The notes under the pieces are model-generated. The model saw nothing but the letters and a program-made list of their open reading frames with translations, was not told the DNA's origin and did not search any database. Positions 23,880-32,087 of a stretch of 33,567 nt of DNA are shown here, piece by piece. The stretch is from Paenibacillus sabuli. Lineage in GTDB: Bacteria > Bacillota > Bacilli > Paenibacillales > Paenibacillaceae. Positions within the stretch are counted from its first letter, which is position 1. Each line of letters opens with the position of its first letter. The position numbers and the translations under genes were made by a program. The stretch covers positions 1 to 33,567 of the forward strand of contig NZ_JACXIZ010000050.1 of NCBI RefSeq assembly GCF_014705605.1, in the 5' to 3' direction.

Positions 23880-25376
23880 TCACCCACACCCGTGCCCATG
23901 TTCGTGCTGGTGCGGCATCGCCGGCGCATCCGGCGCTTCGTCTTGCATCGTCAAGTGAACGGCCGCCGTTTTGAAGGCTCTGGGCAGCGCCAGGATGTTC
24001 GGCTGCTCCCCGACAAATTTTCGCTTGGCGTCCTCCAGCGCTTCTTCAAACGTCGCCCGCGTCTTCAACCCCATGCCTCTGGCGAATCCGGGCTGCTCCG
24101 CGCCGACCAAATAAATCGCCGCAGTGTTCTTCTCCGCCAGATGGCCGCACGACATCATCGAAAACCCGTGGAACGGATGAAACGCGTGAGCAAAGCGATA
24201 CTTCTGAATATATTCTTCCCGCGCGGAGAAGTACTCGCCGTACTGGTTCATATCGGTCAGTACATTTCTTCGCCCTTGCTGGAACATGTCATACAATTCG
24301 CGCAGGTACGGCCATAGATCCTCGTTGAAAAAGCCGTTGCACGACGAAGAACAGATGATCACGCAGCGATCGCTCAAAATGCGCTTGTGCCGGATAATCT
24401 GCGCCGACAGCGCCTGCATCAGCATAATCGGGTTGGTCCCCATGCCGTCGCCGTAATGGAAAAACTGCGGCATGCCAAACACCAGCACATCGTATTTTTT
24501 TTCTGCGAACGGGACGTACGTCCGTTTGTTGGCGACGGCGAAGGCGCGCGGCTGCATCGCTTTGGCATGGCCGGAAAAAATCTCGATCTGTCTCGACTTG
24601 GTATCCAGGACCGCATCGCAGCAGAAGAATTTTTTGCCCATTTGCTGTTCCATGTGCTCGCCGATTTCGTCGAACTTGGTCCGCATCAAGGATTGATTGC
24701 TGACCGGCACGAAGTCCGGCCGATGCATCACCTTGGGCACGTGGTGCGACGCAATCGAGCGCCAGTGCGTAATCCCGGTCGCGCAATGCTTGTATCCGCC
24801 AGAATAGCCGCCGTACGGATTGCCTTGGGTGTGTCCGATCAGAATGGCGACATCGCTGTCGTACACATATTTATTCATGATGACCGGATCGCCGCGCCCG
24901 GTCGTGCCCAGATCGACCAGATGATCGTAATCCTCGCTGTCATGGTTCAATATCTGGTTGGAATTCCAAAATTCATAAAACAATTTGTCGCCCAGTATCC
25001 CGCGAATTTCCTTTTCTGTATTTTTGCTGTGCAGCCCGTTCGAGCAGATCAATAAAATATCTTCCTTTTGCACGCCTGCTCCATATAATTCGTCCAGTAC
25101 AATGCGCATCGCCACCTTGCGGTGCGCCGTCTCGTGCTCGCCCCCCTTGACGCGGTCGGGGAAAATAATCGTCACCTTCGAGCCCTTGCGCGCCAATTTG
25201 GAGAGCGGGTCCATGCCGATCGGATGGCGGATCGATTGCAGCGTTCTGTCATAGACCTCGTCGCCCGGAATATGGGGCGGATCGGGAATCGTTTCGCCCG
25301 GTATGAAAACATCGGTATCCTCCGGCAAGTTGGCTTCCATCAAGCCATGGCCGTATTCAAATGCAAGCTTTTTCAT
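23880..25376 (-). CDS. LarA-family nickel-pincer-dependent racemase/epimerase homologue
   Basis: 498 residues, longer than lactate racemase (about 424). Motifs fit the family: PDRVKGG with R75, CSNGLHSKNTEKEI with H116 (catalytic H108 equivalent), GYSGGYKHC with K196 (the Lys that holds the pincer cofactor, K184 in LarA) and H212 (nickel ligand H200, same +16 spacing). At the second catalytic His (H174, ten residues before the Lys) this protein has Asn186. A nearby H182 may substitute. The C-terminus ends HQHEHGHGCG, a likely metal-binding tail. Neighbours make the cofactor. The substrate is unlikely to be simply lactate; I therefore give no symbol. AAGGATG precedes the ATG. Confidence 0.88.
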   Translation of the reverse strand: MKKLAFEYGHGLMEANLPEDTDVFIPGETIPDPPHIPGDEVYDRTLQSIRHPIGMDPLSKLARKGSKVTIIFPDRVKGGEHETAHRKVAMRIVLDELYGAGVQKEDILLICSNGLHSKNTEKEIRGILGDKLFYEFWNSNQILNHDSEDYDHLVDLGTTGRGDPVIMNKYVYDSDVAILIGHTQGNPYGGYSGGYKHCATGITHWRSIASHHVPKVMHRPDFVPVSNQSLMRTKFDEIGEHMEQQMGKKFFCCDAVLDTKSRQIEIFSGHAKAMQPRAFAVANKRTYVPFAEKKYDVLVFGMPQFFHYGDGMGTNPIMLMQALSAQIIRHKRILSDRCVIICSSSCNGFFNEDLWPYLRELYDMFQQGRRNVLTDMNQYGEYFSAREEYIQKYRFAHAFHPFHGFSMMSCGHLAEKNTAAIYLVGAEQPGFARGMGLKTRATFEEALEDAKRKFVGEQPNILALPRAFKTAAVHLTMQDEAPDAPAMPHQHEHGHGCG

Positions 25377-25417
25377 CTTCTCATCCTTCCCTGTCCGAAT
25401 TCGATTATAGCGTCCAG

Positions 25418-26311
25418 CTACCCGATGGGCCGATAATGCTCTTGAAACACTTTGGCCAAAGCGCTCGTGTCCTGCTTGCCCAGCCCTTTTCCTTTCGCAT
25501 TTTCATTGAGCATTTGTACAAATCCGGCAATGAGCGGCGTGACTCCGGCTTCCTTCGCCATTTCGATACCGAGGCCGGCGTCCTTGCACAGCAATTCAAT
25601 CGTAAAGGTCGGATCGTCGTACTGCTCGTGTACGATCCGCTTCGCCGTCTCTCGGAACAATCCGCTTACTGTCGCCGCGTCGCTGCTTGCGACCACCTCG
25701 TAGAACGCTTTTTTGTCGACTCCGATCGCATCGGTCAACGCCATGACCTCCGCGCTGACGCCGTTAATGACGGAGAACATTAATTGATTCAACAGCTTCA
25801 GGGCATTGCCGGCGCCGACCTCGCCGACGCGGACGACGCGCTTGGCAAAGGTCAGCAGGACAGGCGTAGCCACCGCGATCGCCGCTTCGCTGCCGCCGGC
25901 CGGCAGCAACCAATTGCCGACTGCGCTAGGCCGCCCCAGGATCGAAGTGTCGACATAGCTTGCTCCCCTGGCCGCCAGGAGCCGCGCTCCCTGCTGGGAT
26001 GCGCCCGGGCTGACCGTGCTCGTATCGACCACAATGTGCTCGGCCGTGAGCGCGCTCATCAAGCCGCGCTCCCCGCTGATCACATCCATAATAATGTTGG
26101 CATTCGGAAGCGACATCAGAATAAGTGTGACCCGGTTTGCCAGATCCTGCGGATCGGCAGCGATCGCTGCGCCCTTTTCACTGGCATACGTCCTCGCAGG
26201 GGCGTACGCATCGTACGCCACGACCTCGTAATCGGCTGCGATCAACCGCTCCAGCATGCATTTCCCCATCGTGCCCACGCCGATCAGACCAACGCGTTTG
26301 TTTTGCTCCAT
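25418..26311 (-). CDS. beta-hydroxyacid dehydrogenase (3-hydroxyisobutyrate dehydrogenase family)
   Basis: 297 residues. The N-terminal Rossmann domain has GLIGVGTMG (8-16), then VVDTSTVSPG as substrate loop, and the C-terminal helical domain carries the catalytic Lys172 in GNALKLLNQ with N175. The region normally reading DAPVSGG is DTSILGRP here, so the substrate pocket differs from typical HIBADH or tartronate semialdehyde reductase. It probably uses NAD(P) to oxidise a hydroxyacid or reduce the oxoacid. It starts 19 bases after the sulfatase stop and precedes larA by 41 bases, within one operon. The ATG at 26311 is chosen as the start of the Rossmann motif; the longer frame would overlap the sulfatase. 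Confidence 0.87.
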   Translation of the reverse strand: MEQNKRVGLIGVGTMGKCMLERLIAADYEVVAYDAYAPARTYASEKGAAIAADPQDLANRVTLILMSLPNANIIMDVISGERGLMSALTAEHIVVDTSTVSPGASQQGARLLAARGASYVDTSILGRPSAVGNWLLPAGGSEAAIAVATPVLLTFAKRVVRVGEVGAGNALKLLNQLMFSVINGVSAEVMALTDAIGVDKKAFYEVVASSDAATVSGLFRETAKRIVHEQYDDPTFTIELLCKDAGLGIEMAKEAGVTPLIAGFVQMLNENAKGKGLGKQDTSALAKVFQEHYRPIG

Positions 26312-26330
26312 GCCTGTTCCATCCCCTCTC

Positions 26331-27803
26331 TTATTGGTGCGTATCCCAGGACCAGCCCCGGTCCGCGCCGACATCAATCCATAGCTCGTCCACGGAGACC
26401 CCCGCCTGCTGGTCCGCCTCCTGAATCAGCTTTCGCTTCTTTAGACTGGACTTCACGCGGTCCTCGATATCCTCCGGCCAGCCCGCCGTAGCGTGCGGCA
26501 ACAGTGCCTCGCTGACGTGCCGCAGCGCCGGGTCCTGGCTGCGATCGTACCATTCATGCGGATCGTCCTGCAGGTCAAAGAGCTGGTACGGTTCGCCCGC
26601 CACGTAATTCAGCTTGTAGCGCCCTTGCCGCACCATTGCCATCGACCGCCCGGTGCCATGGGCATGATACTGGCTCCGGATCAGTCGATCGGGCACCGCG
26701 GGGCCGCCTTGCAGAATGGGCGTCAGATCCATGCCGTCCAGCTCGCTCGTATCTGCATCGCTGCCCGACAATCCGATAATCGTGCGCGTCACATCGATCA
26801 GCGTGACCGGCATCGACTGGCGATGCGGCTTGAACCATGTCGGGTCCGTACAGGAGATGATCAGTGGCACGCGCACCGACTCTTCGTAAAAGGAGGATTT
26901 CCACCATAGCTCATGCTCTCCCATCATATCGCCGTGATCCGACGTAAAAATGATGACTGTAGGACGGGAAAGATCCAGCTGGGCGATCGTGTCCAGCAAT
27001 CGGCCGATCCGGGCGTCCGTCTCCGTGATGAGGCCGAATAACGCCGCGCGCGCGCGCAGCAAGGTCTCGGGATCGACGTCCCCGAAATTGAAAAAGGCAC
27101 GCAGACGCTCCATCGCGGGATGATCCGGACTGGCATCATCCGGACGCGGCTCCGGCAAGGTCGCGATGTCCTTGTACAGCTCGAAATATTCCGGCGACGG
27201 CGTCAAAGGAAAATGAGGCGCGATAAAGGATGAGACCAGCGCAAAAGGCTTCTCCTGATCGCCATCGGCATAGGATTGCAAATAAGAACGCGACTGCGAT
27301 TCGACCTGATCGTCAAAGGACTTGAGCACCGACTCCGTTCTCGGTCCGGCTTCCTGCAGACGCACACCCGTGCCGCCTCCCGGAAACGGCGTACAGCTTT
27401 TGTCCCAATCTTGCGCCACGATGCCCGGATAATTGCAATCCGGCGTTAACCGACGATGGAAGCCGTGCAACTGATCGGCGCCTACAAAATGCATTTTCCC
27501 CGAAAGAATCGTCTCGTAACCGGCATAGGTCAGCATATGGGCAAATGTAGGGATATCGCTGCGCAGCGGGACGCCGTTGTCCCACACTTCATGACGATGC
27601 ACCTGCAGGCCGGTCATAAAGGAAGCGCGCTGCGGCGTACATAACGGAGAATCGCTGTACGCTTGGTCAAATACAACGCCGGATTCGGCCAGTCGCTGCA
27701 TATTGGGCGTTTTCACGTAAGGATGCCCGTACACTTCGGATACCTGCGGCGATTGTTCGTCTGTCATTAGCACCAGAATGTTCGGTTGTTTGCTTGCTGC
27801 CAT
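26331..27803 (-). CDS. type I sulfatase, choline-sulfatase-like
   Basis: 490 residues. The N-terminal PNILVLMTDEQ gives metal ligands; the maturation motif is CTPQR (Cys55, within SPLCTPQRASFMTG), whose Cys would become formylglycine. The second metal site is FTSDHGDMMGEH. The segment ILSGKMHFVGADQLHGFHRRLTPD closely resembles choline-sulfatases (BetC). There is no signal peptide, so the enzyme is cytoplasmic and would act on an imported sulfate ester; a phosphonate or phosphate ester is an alternative. It needs a formylglycine-generating enzyme or anSME, not found here. First gene of the lar operon, with AAAGGATG seven bases before the ATG and an operator upstream. Confidence 0.88.
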   Translation of the reverse strand: MAASKQPNILVLMTDEQSPQVSEVYGHPYVKTPNMQRLAESGVVFDQAYSDSPLCTPQRASFMTGLQVHRHEVWDNGVPLRSDIPTFAHMLTYAGYETILSGKMHFVGADQLHGFHRRLTPDCNYPGIVAQDWDKSCTPFPGGGTGVRLQEAGPRTESVLKSFDDQVESQSRSYLQSYADGDQEKPFALVSSFIAPHFPLTPSPEYFELYKDIATLPEPRPDDASPDHPAMERLRAFFNFGDVDPETLLRARAALFGLITETDARIGRLLDTIAQLDLSRPTVIIFTSDHGDMMGEHELWWKSSFYEESVRVPLIISCTDPTWFKPHRQSMPVTLIDVTRTIIGLSGSDADTSELDGMDLTPILQGGPAVPDRLIRSQYHAHGTGRSMAMVRQGRYKLNYVAGEPYQLFDLQDDPHEWYDRSQDPALRHVSEALLPHATAGWPEDIEDRVKSSLKKRKLIQEADQQAGVSVDELWIDVGADRGWSWDTHQ

Positions 27804-27845
27804 TGTTTACATCCTTTCCTGACCATTCATTTCATATAATTTGAT

Positions 27846-27863
27846 CTATTGTTCTAACAATAG
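27846..27863. promoter_or_regulatory. palindromic operator upstream of the sulfatase-lar operon
   Basis: CTATTGTTCTAACAATAG is a perfect 8+2+8 palindrome lying 43 bases upstream of the sulfatase start. The same ATTGTnCTAACAwT core appears in front of the tct operon and the gntR gene. A possible -35 (TTGTTA, within the site) and TATATG 16 bases on suggest it overlaps the promoter. Confidence 0.75.
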
Positions 27864-27878
27864 GAAATTTAGCAATAC

Positions 27879-27907
27879 GGCCAGATTTCGTCCCGTCTAG
27901 TCTGGCC
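27879..27907. terminator. hairpin after tctC
   Basis: GGCCAGA (27879-27885) pairs with TCTGGCC (27901-27907). It lies 39 bases after the tctC stop in the direction of transcription. No T-run follows on the minus strand, so some read-through into the sulfatase operon is possible. Confidence 0.4.
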
Positions 27908-27945
27908 GCACGCGTTTTTTCGCTCCCGACTTTACTTGTCGTTGC

Positions 27946-28932
27946 TTATTGAATCAAGCCCATCATCTTCAAGGTCTCCCGGTTGCTCTCCGTATCTCGC
28001 TCGATCTCTTGCTTGAATTCCTCCGGCCCGAGATAGCTTGGAATCAATTGCAGCTCCTCGAACTTGGCCAGCAGCTCAGGATCCTCCAGCGCTTGCTTGA
28101 ACGCATCCTGCAGAATCGTTTTCAGTTCTTCCGGCGTCTCCAGCGGGACGAACAAGCCATTGAAGAAGTTCGCTTCCACATCGTATCCGAGCTCCTTGAA
28201 CGTCGGAATATCGGCAGCATAATCGGGCTTGACGCCGGTAATATTCACGATTAGCTTGAGCGTTCCGGCCTTCACATGCTCGTACGCCAGCGCATGGTTT
28301 AGAATACCTCCCTTAATTTGCTTGCCGAGCAGGTTGGTCAGAATTTCGTTTTCGCCTTTGTACGTGATCGCTCGAATCTGAACGTCCGCCTGATTGGCAA
28401 AATTCTCCATCGCGACGTGCTGCGCGTTGGCGTTGCCGGCCACCCCGTACGTGAATTCCTCGGGATGTTCGCTCGCGTAGGCCAGCCATTCGTCGAAATT
28501 GTCATACGGCGCGTCAGCCGGCACCACCAGGAATTGCGCCGCTTTCACATAGTTCAACAGCGGTTCGAGCTCGTCATATTGATAGGGCGTGTCGCCTAGC
28601 AACGGCAAATTGGTAATGGCCGCCGCCGCCGCCGTCCCGATCGTATAGCCGTCCGGCTTTGCCTTGAACACCTCCGTCATGCCGATCGTGCCGCCGCTGC
28701 CTCCCTTGTTCACGATCGACAGCTTGCCGTTGTTCGGCAAATATTTCTCCACATACGGTTGCAGCGTGCGAGCCGGCAGATCGGGCGCTCCCCCTGCCGG
28801 ATAAGCAACGACCCACGTAATCGGCTTGCTCGGATACTTGCCCGCATCCTCCGTCTTGCCGCCCGAGCAGCCCGCTACGGCCAGCACGCCGGCCAGTACA
28901 GCGATCCATACCGTCAAACGATTCCATTTCAT
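27946..28932 (-). CDS. tctC: TctC/Bug-type solute-binding lipoprotein of a tripartite tricarboxylate transporter
   Basis: 328 residues. Signal peptide with lipobox VAGC (AVLAGVLAVAGCSGG), then the Bug-family fold: YPSKPITWVVAYPAGGAPDLPARTL, NKGGSGGTIGMTEVFKAKPDGYTIG, and the ligand-binding loops FTYGVAGNANAQHVAMENF and GKQIKGGILNHALAYEHVKAGTLK. TctC proteins bind carboxylates outside the membrane and hand them to TctAB. It is the last gene of tctBAC. The ATG at 28932 has GGGGG eight bases upstream and begins the signal peptide. The ligand cannot be told from sequence; context suggests a hydroxycarboxylate. Confidence 0.92.
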   Translation of the reverse strand: MKWNRLTVWIAVLAGVLAVAGCSGGKTEDAGKYPSKPITWVVAYPAGGAPDLPARTLQPYVEKYLPNNGKLSIVNKGGSGGTIGMTEVFKAKPDGYTIGTAAAAAITNLPLLGDTPYQYDELEPLLNYVKAAQFLVVPADAPYDNFDEWLAYASEHPEEFTYGVAGNANAQHVAMENFANQADVQIRAITYKGENEILTNLLGKQIKGGILNHALAYEHVKAGTLKLIVNITGVKPDYAADIPTFKELGYDVEANFFNGLFVPLETPEELKTILQDAFKQALEDPELLAKFEELQLIPSYLGPEEFKQEIERDTESNRETLKMMGLIQ

Positions 28933-28962
28933 GTTCGTTTCCCCCAATGTTCTTTAAGTTCT

Positions 28963-30444
28963 TTAATTCTTTGTTTTGAAAAGGTTGCCCTTTTTGAGCA
29001 ACGGCACCGCGATCAAAGCCGCAATCACAATCAGCAAAGCGACGGAATACGTACGTGTGAAAAAAATGCTGTAACTGCCTTGCGAAATGCTCAATGTGCG
29101 CCGCAGGCTTTCCTCCATAATCGGACCGAGCACAAAAGCCAGTACGATCGACGGCAACGAAAACTCCAGCTTCTTCAACACGTAACAGGCAACCCCCAGC
29201 ACAAGCGCCAAGACAATTTCAAACATCAGTTGCTTGGAAGAATAAATTCCCACCATAAGCAAGAGTACGATAATCGGAATCAAGTACGAATACGGCACTA
29301 CGATTGCTTTGACAAACAGGGGGGTCAACAGCCGCCCTAATAGATACATCACAATTGTAGTGATGATAAAGCCGTAAAAAATGCCGTAGACGAGCGTTTT
29401 CTCACTTGAAAACACGAGCGGGCCCGGCTGTATGCCGTGAATGATGAACGCGCCCATCACCACCGCAATCGCCGGCGAGCCCGGGATGCCAAGCGACAAT
29501 AGCGGGACCAGAGAGCCGCCCACGGTAGCGTTATTGGCCGACTCCGGACCGGCAATGCCCTCCGGACTTCCTTTGCCGAACTTCTCCTTGTCTTTGGAAA
29601 AGCGCTTGGCCGCCATGTAGCTGAACCACGACGAGGCCGCCACGCCCAATCCGGGGAAAATGCCGACGACCGACCCGATCACCGAGCCGATTGTAATCGG
29701 TTTTCTCACCCCCTTCAATTCTTTCCAGGTCAAGCCGCCCTTTAGACTTTTTTTGTCGAATTGATGCCGCTTGTCCGGCCCTTCCTCCAGCATGGACAGA
29801 ATCTCGGAAAATGCGAATACCCCGATCATCAGCGCCACGATATTGATGCCATCCGAGAGCTCGGGGCGATCCAGCGTAAACCTCATCTTGCCGGTAAACA
29901 AATCCATGCCGATTGTACCGAGCATCAAGCCGATCACGACCGAGATCAAGCTTTTCAGCTTGTCCTTGGTGCTGAGCATCCCGACCGCGATGACGCCAAT
30001 GATGCAAATCAGAAAAAATTCAGGATCCGATAAATGTAAAGCAAACGTTGCCAATGGCTTTGATAAAAAAATCAAAACCAGTCCGCCGAAAATGCCGCCG
30101 ATCGTGCTTGCAACCAGAGAGTAGCTGATTGCTTTGCCCGGCGATTCGTTCTTGGCCAGGGCATACCCGTCCAGCACCGTCGCCGCCGCGGCCGGCGTGC
30201 CGGGAATCCCCAATATAATGGCGGAAATCGAGCCTCCATACTCGGAGGACTGGTAGGCGGATAACAGCATAAGGATCGAGCCCAGCGGCGAGATCACATA
30301 GGTAATGGGCAACAGAATGACAATCGCCAGCATCGTGCCCAGACCGGGCAATGCCCCCATCACCAACCCTACAAAAGAGCCAAGCAAAATAAACAACAAT
30401 GTTGAAAGCGAAAACAATTCGGAAAACAAAGCAGAAATATCCAT
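28963..30444 (-). CDS. tctA: TctA, large membrane subunit of a tripartite tricarboxylate transporter
   Basis: 493 residues, full length, with about eleven membrane helices. Conserved stretches are GALPGLGTMLAIVILLPITY near the N-terminus, YGGSISAIILGIPGTPAAAATVLDGYALAK, and the pseudo-repeat VGIFPGLGVAASSWFSYMAAKR with ATVGGSLVPLLSLGIPGSPAIAVVMGA. This is the symporter channel of the TTT system. It starts 20 bases after tctB with AAGGGAG nine bases before the ATG. Confidence 0.95.
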   Translation of the reverse strand: MDISALFSELFSLSTLLFILLGSFVGLVMGALPGLGTMLAIVILLPITYVISPLGSILMLLSAYQSSEYGGSISAIILGIPGTPAAAATVLDGYALAKNESPGKAISYSLVASTIGGIFGGLVLIFLSKPLATFALHLSDPEFFLICIIGVIAVGMLSTKDKLKSLISVVIGLMLGTIGMDLFTGKMRFTLDRPELSDGINIVALMIGVFAFSEILSMLEEGPDKRHQFDKKSLKGGLTWKELKGVRKPITIGSVIGSVVGIFPGLGVAASSWFSYMAAKRFSKDKEKFGKGSPEGIAGPESANNATVGGSLVPLLSLGIPGSPAIAVVMGAFIIHGIQPGPLVFSSEKTLVYGIFYGFIITTIVMYLLGRLLTPLFVKAIVVPYSYLIPIIVLLLMVGIYSSKQLMFEIVLALVLGVACYVLKKLEFSLPSIVLAFVLGPIMEESLRRTLSISQGSYSIFFTRTYSVALLIVIAALIAVPLLKKGNLFKTKN

Positions 30445-30464
30445 TCTAGACTGCTCCCTTTGAT

Positions 30465-30914
30465 TTAAAGTGGGATCGACATGGAAACTTCAAACACAAG
30501 GTAGATGATCAAAACGATCAGACCGGATAACCCTGCGTTGAACACGATTTGTTTTGTGTTGAACTTGCGGCGGTAAATCAAAAACAAGGCCATGAGAAAT
30601 AAAAACGAAAGGACATAAAACAGGCCGATGAAATGCCAGCAAAGCAAAAACAAAACAATGGTTGCAAGCGTTATCAGGATATACCTGAAAAAAGGAAATT
30701 CCAATTTAGCGCTTTCTTTTTTGCGTACCGTTTGCAGAAAACTGAGTGCGCACAAGACGGTAAGCAGCACGGCTAGAATCATTGGAAAATAAGCCGGCCC
30801 AATCGTAGAGTTCTGAATTCCTCCGGCTGTCGTCACGCGAATCGAGATCGCGTACACCCAACCGAACAGCGTGAGCAGGAGCAACACCGTACACGTTGCG
30901 GCTTTATCCTTCAT
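30465..30914 (-). CDS. tctB: TctB, small membrane subunit of a tripartite tricarboxylate transporter
   Basis: 149 residues with four membrane helices, the normal TctB layout, including the typical IGPAYFPMILAVLLTVLCALSF segment after helix one. Sequence conservation of TctB is low, so position next to tctA is part of the call. The ATG at 30914 follows GAGGAGGTG by seven bases. It is the first gene of tctBAC; its leader contains the 23-bp repeats and a GntR-type operator, and a good promoter lies at 31081-31109. Confidence 0.88.
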   Translation of the reverse strand: MKDKAATCTVLLLLTLFGWVYAISIRVTTAGGIQNSTIGPAYFPMILAVLLTVLCALSFLQTVRKKESAKLEFPFFRYILITLATIVLFLLCWHFIGLFYVLSFLFLMALFLIYRRKFNTKQIVFNAGLSGLIVLIIYLVFEVSMSIPL

Positions 30915-30928
30915 CTGTTCACCTCCTC

Positions 30929-31018
30929 GTGATGCATGATTGTACTTCCTGTGATTCATGATTCGTACTTCTTGTGATTCATGATTCGTACTTCTTGTGA
31001 TTCATGATTCGTGACCTT
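30929..31018. repeat. 23-bp tandem repeats in the tct leader
   Basis: Four units begin gtgattcatgattcgtac: 30929-30950 (22 bases, diverged), 30951-30973 and 30974-30996 (identical), and 30997-31018 (partial). Each contains TCATGA. They lie between the operator and the tctB ribosome binding site, so they are transcribed as part of the leader. Confidence 0.9.
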
Positions 31019-31048
31019 CGCAGCTTGATTTGTTACATATCTTTTCAT

Positions 31049-31062
31049 ATTGTTCTAACATT
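31049..31062. promoter_or_regulatory. operator copy downstream of the tct promoter
   Basis: ATTGTTCTAACATT differs from the sulfatase-operon site by one base. It lies about 19 bases beyond the -10 box of the tct promoter, so a bound regulator would block early elongation. Confidence 0.65.
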
Positions 31063-31080
31063 GATACTTATTTCACCACA

Positions 31081-31109
31081 AGCATAGTTCATTGTTCCAT
31101 TGCTGTCAA
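31081..31109 (-). promoter_or_regulatory. sigma-A promoter of tctBAC
   Basis: On the minus strand a consensus TTGACA (31104-31109), a 17-base spacer and TATGCT (31081-31086). It faces tctB and gives a leader of about 160 bases. Confidence 0.7.
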
Positions 31110-31131
31110 CCTAAAATAGCAAATAAAACAT

Positions 31132-31145
31132 ATTGTACTAACAAT
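31132..31145. promoter_or_regulatory. operator copy upstream of gntR
   Basis: ATTGTACTAACAAT, flanked by T and A so that TATTGT and ACAATA are symmetric. It lies 77 bases before the regulator start and near its probable promoter (TATTAT at 31160-31165), consistent with autoregulation. Confidence 0.65.
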
Positions 31146-31221
31146 ACGACATGTAATTGTATTATGGAGTTGGAGATGGTAGAATGTTGAATAATACGAA
31201 TATACGGGAGTACTATCAGAT

Positions 31222-31974
31222 ATGATGAACCATTTAAAGTTGGAAAATACCCTGGATCACAACAGTCCGATTCCGCTGCACTACCAATTGACTGAAATTT
31301 TGCGGAAAACGCTATTCCACGAGCCCGGCCCCGGACTGAAGGAGAAGATCCCGACGGAAATCGAGCTTGCCAAACAATTCAACGTCAGCCGAGTTACGGT
31401 ACGAACTGCTCTGAAAACGCTTGTCAACGAAGGCCTGCTGTCCCGCGAACGCGGCCGCGGCACCTTCATCAAAACGAATAAGGCCGAGCAGTGGGTCGGG
31501 CAGCTGATGGGCTTCTCCGAGGCGATTCGCTCGACGGGCTTCACGCCGGGCGGCAAGGTATTGCATACGGCGATGAACACCTCCCCGCCAAGCGACGTCT
31601 GCAAGCAATTGAATACCGACGTGGCCTGGGAAATGAAACGGCTGCGGTTCGCCGACGAGCTGCCGATCGGAATCGAGCATTCCTTCTATATTCCGGAGAT
31701 TGGAGCCAAGCTCGAGCAGGCGGAGGATCTGAACAACATCACGATGTATCTCTACATTGAACAGATGCTCCACGTCGCGCTCCAGGAGGCGAGCCAGCTG
31801 ATCACCGCCGTCAATGCGACTGCTGAAGAAGCCGACATGCTGGACATCGAAGAGCGGGACGCGCTGCTGCACATTGAACGGCTCACGAAGGCGACCAGCG
31901 GCCAGCCCATCATCTTGCTCAATGCCAAGTACCGCCCCGATTATTTTCATTACATCATTAATTTGAAGCGCTGA
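31222..31974 (+). CDS. GntR-family regulator, HutC/UTRA subfamily
   Basis: 250 residues. The N-terminal winged helix (about 17-85) reads PIPLHYQLTEILRKTLF, then KIPTEIELAKQFNVSRVTVRTALKTLVNEGLLSRERGRGTFI, an exact GntR pattern. The rest is a UTRA ligand-binding domain (RLRFADELPIGIEHSFYIPEI, TAEEADMLDIEERDALLHIERLT, and ILLNAKYRPDYFHYIINL). It is divergent from tctBAC and shares a palindromic site with it and with the sulfatase-lar operon, so it is the likely regulator of both. The ligand is probably the imported acid or a pathway intermediate. The start has GGGAG eleven bases upstream; a second ATG follows at once. Confidence 0.92.
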   Translation: MMNHLKLENTLDHNSPIPLHYQLTEILRKTLFHEPGPGLKEKIPTEIELAKQFNVSRVTVRTALKTLVNEGLLSRERGRGTFIKTNKAEQWVGQLMGFSEAIRSTGFTPGGKVLHTAMNTSPPSDVCKQLNTDVAWEMKRLRFADELPIGIEHSFYIPEIGAKLEQAEDLNNITMYLYIEQMLHVALQEASQLITAVNATAEEADMLDIEERDALLHIERLTKATSGQPIILLNAKYRPDYFHYIINLKR

Positions 31975-32087
31975 TGCTTAACTTGAAGGGCTGATTGTTC
32001 ATGAACCGCGGTCGGCCACGCGTGCCGCTCCGATCAATTCTGAGGTAGGGGTATCGCCAGCGAGAAGGAATGCCCCTGATTATGCGG

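Noticed and set aside
31975-32087. Terminator between gntR and the LysR gene
   Set aside because: Only a 5-bp AGGGG/CCCCT pairing with no T-run was visible; not strong enough to list.
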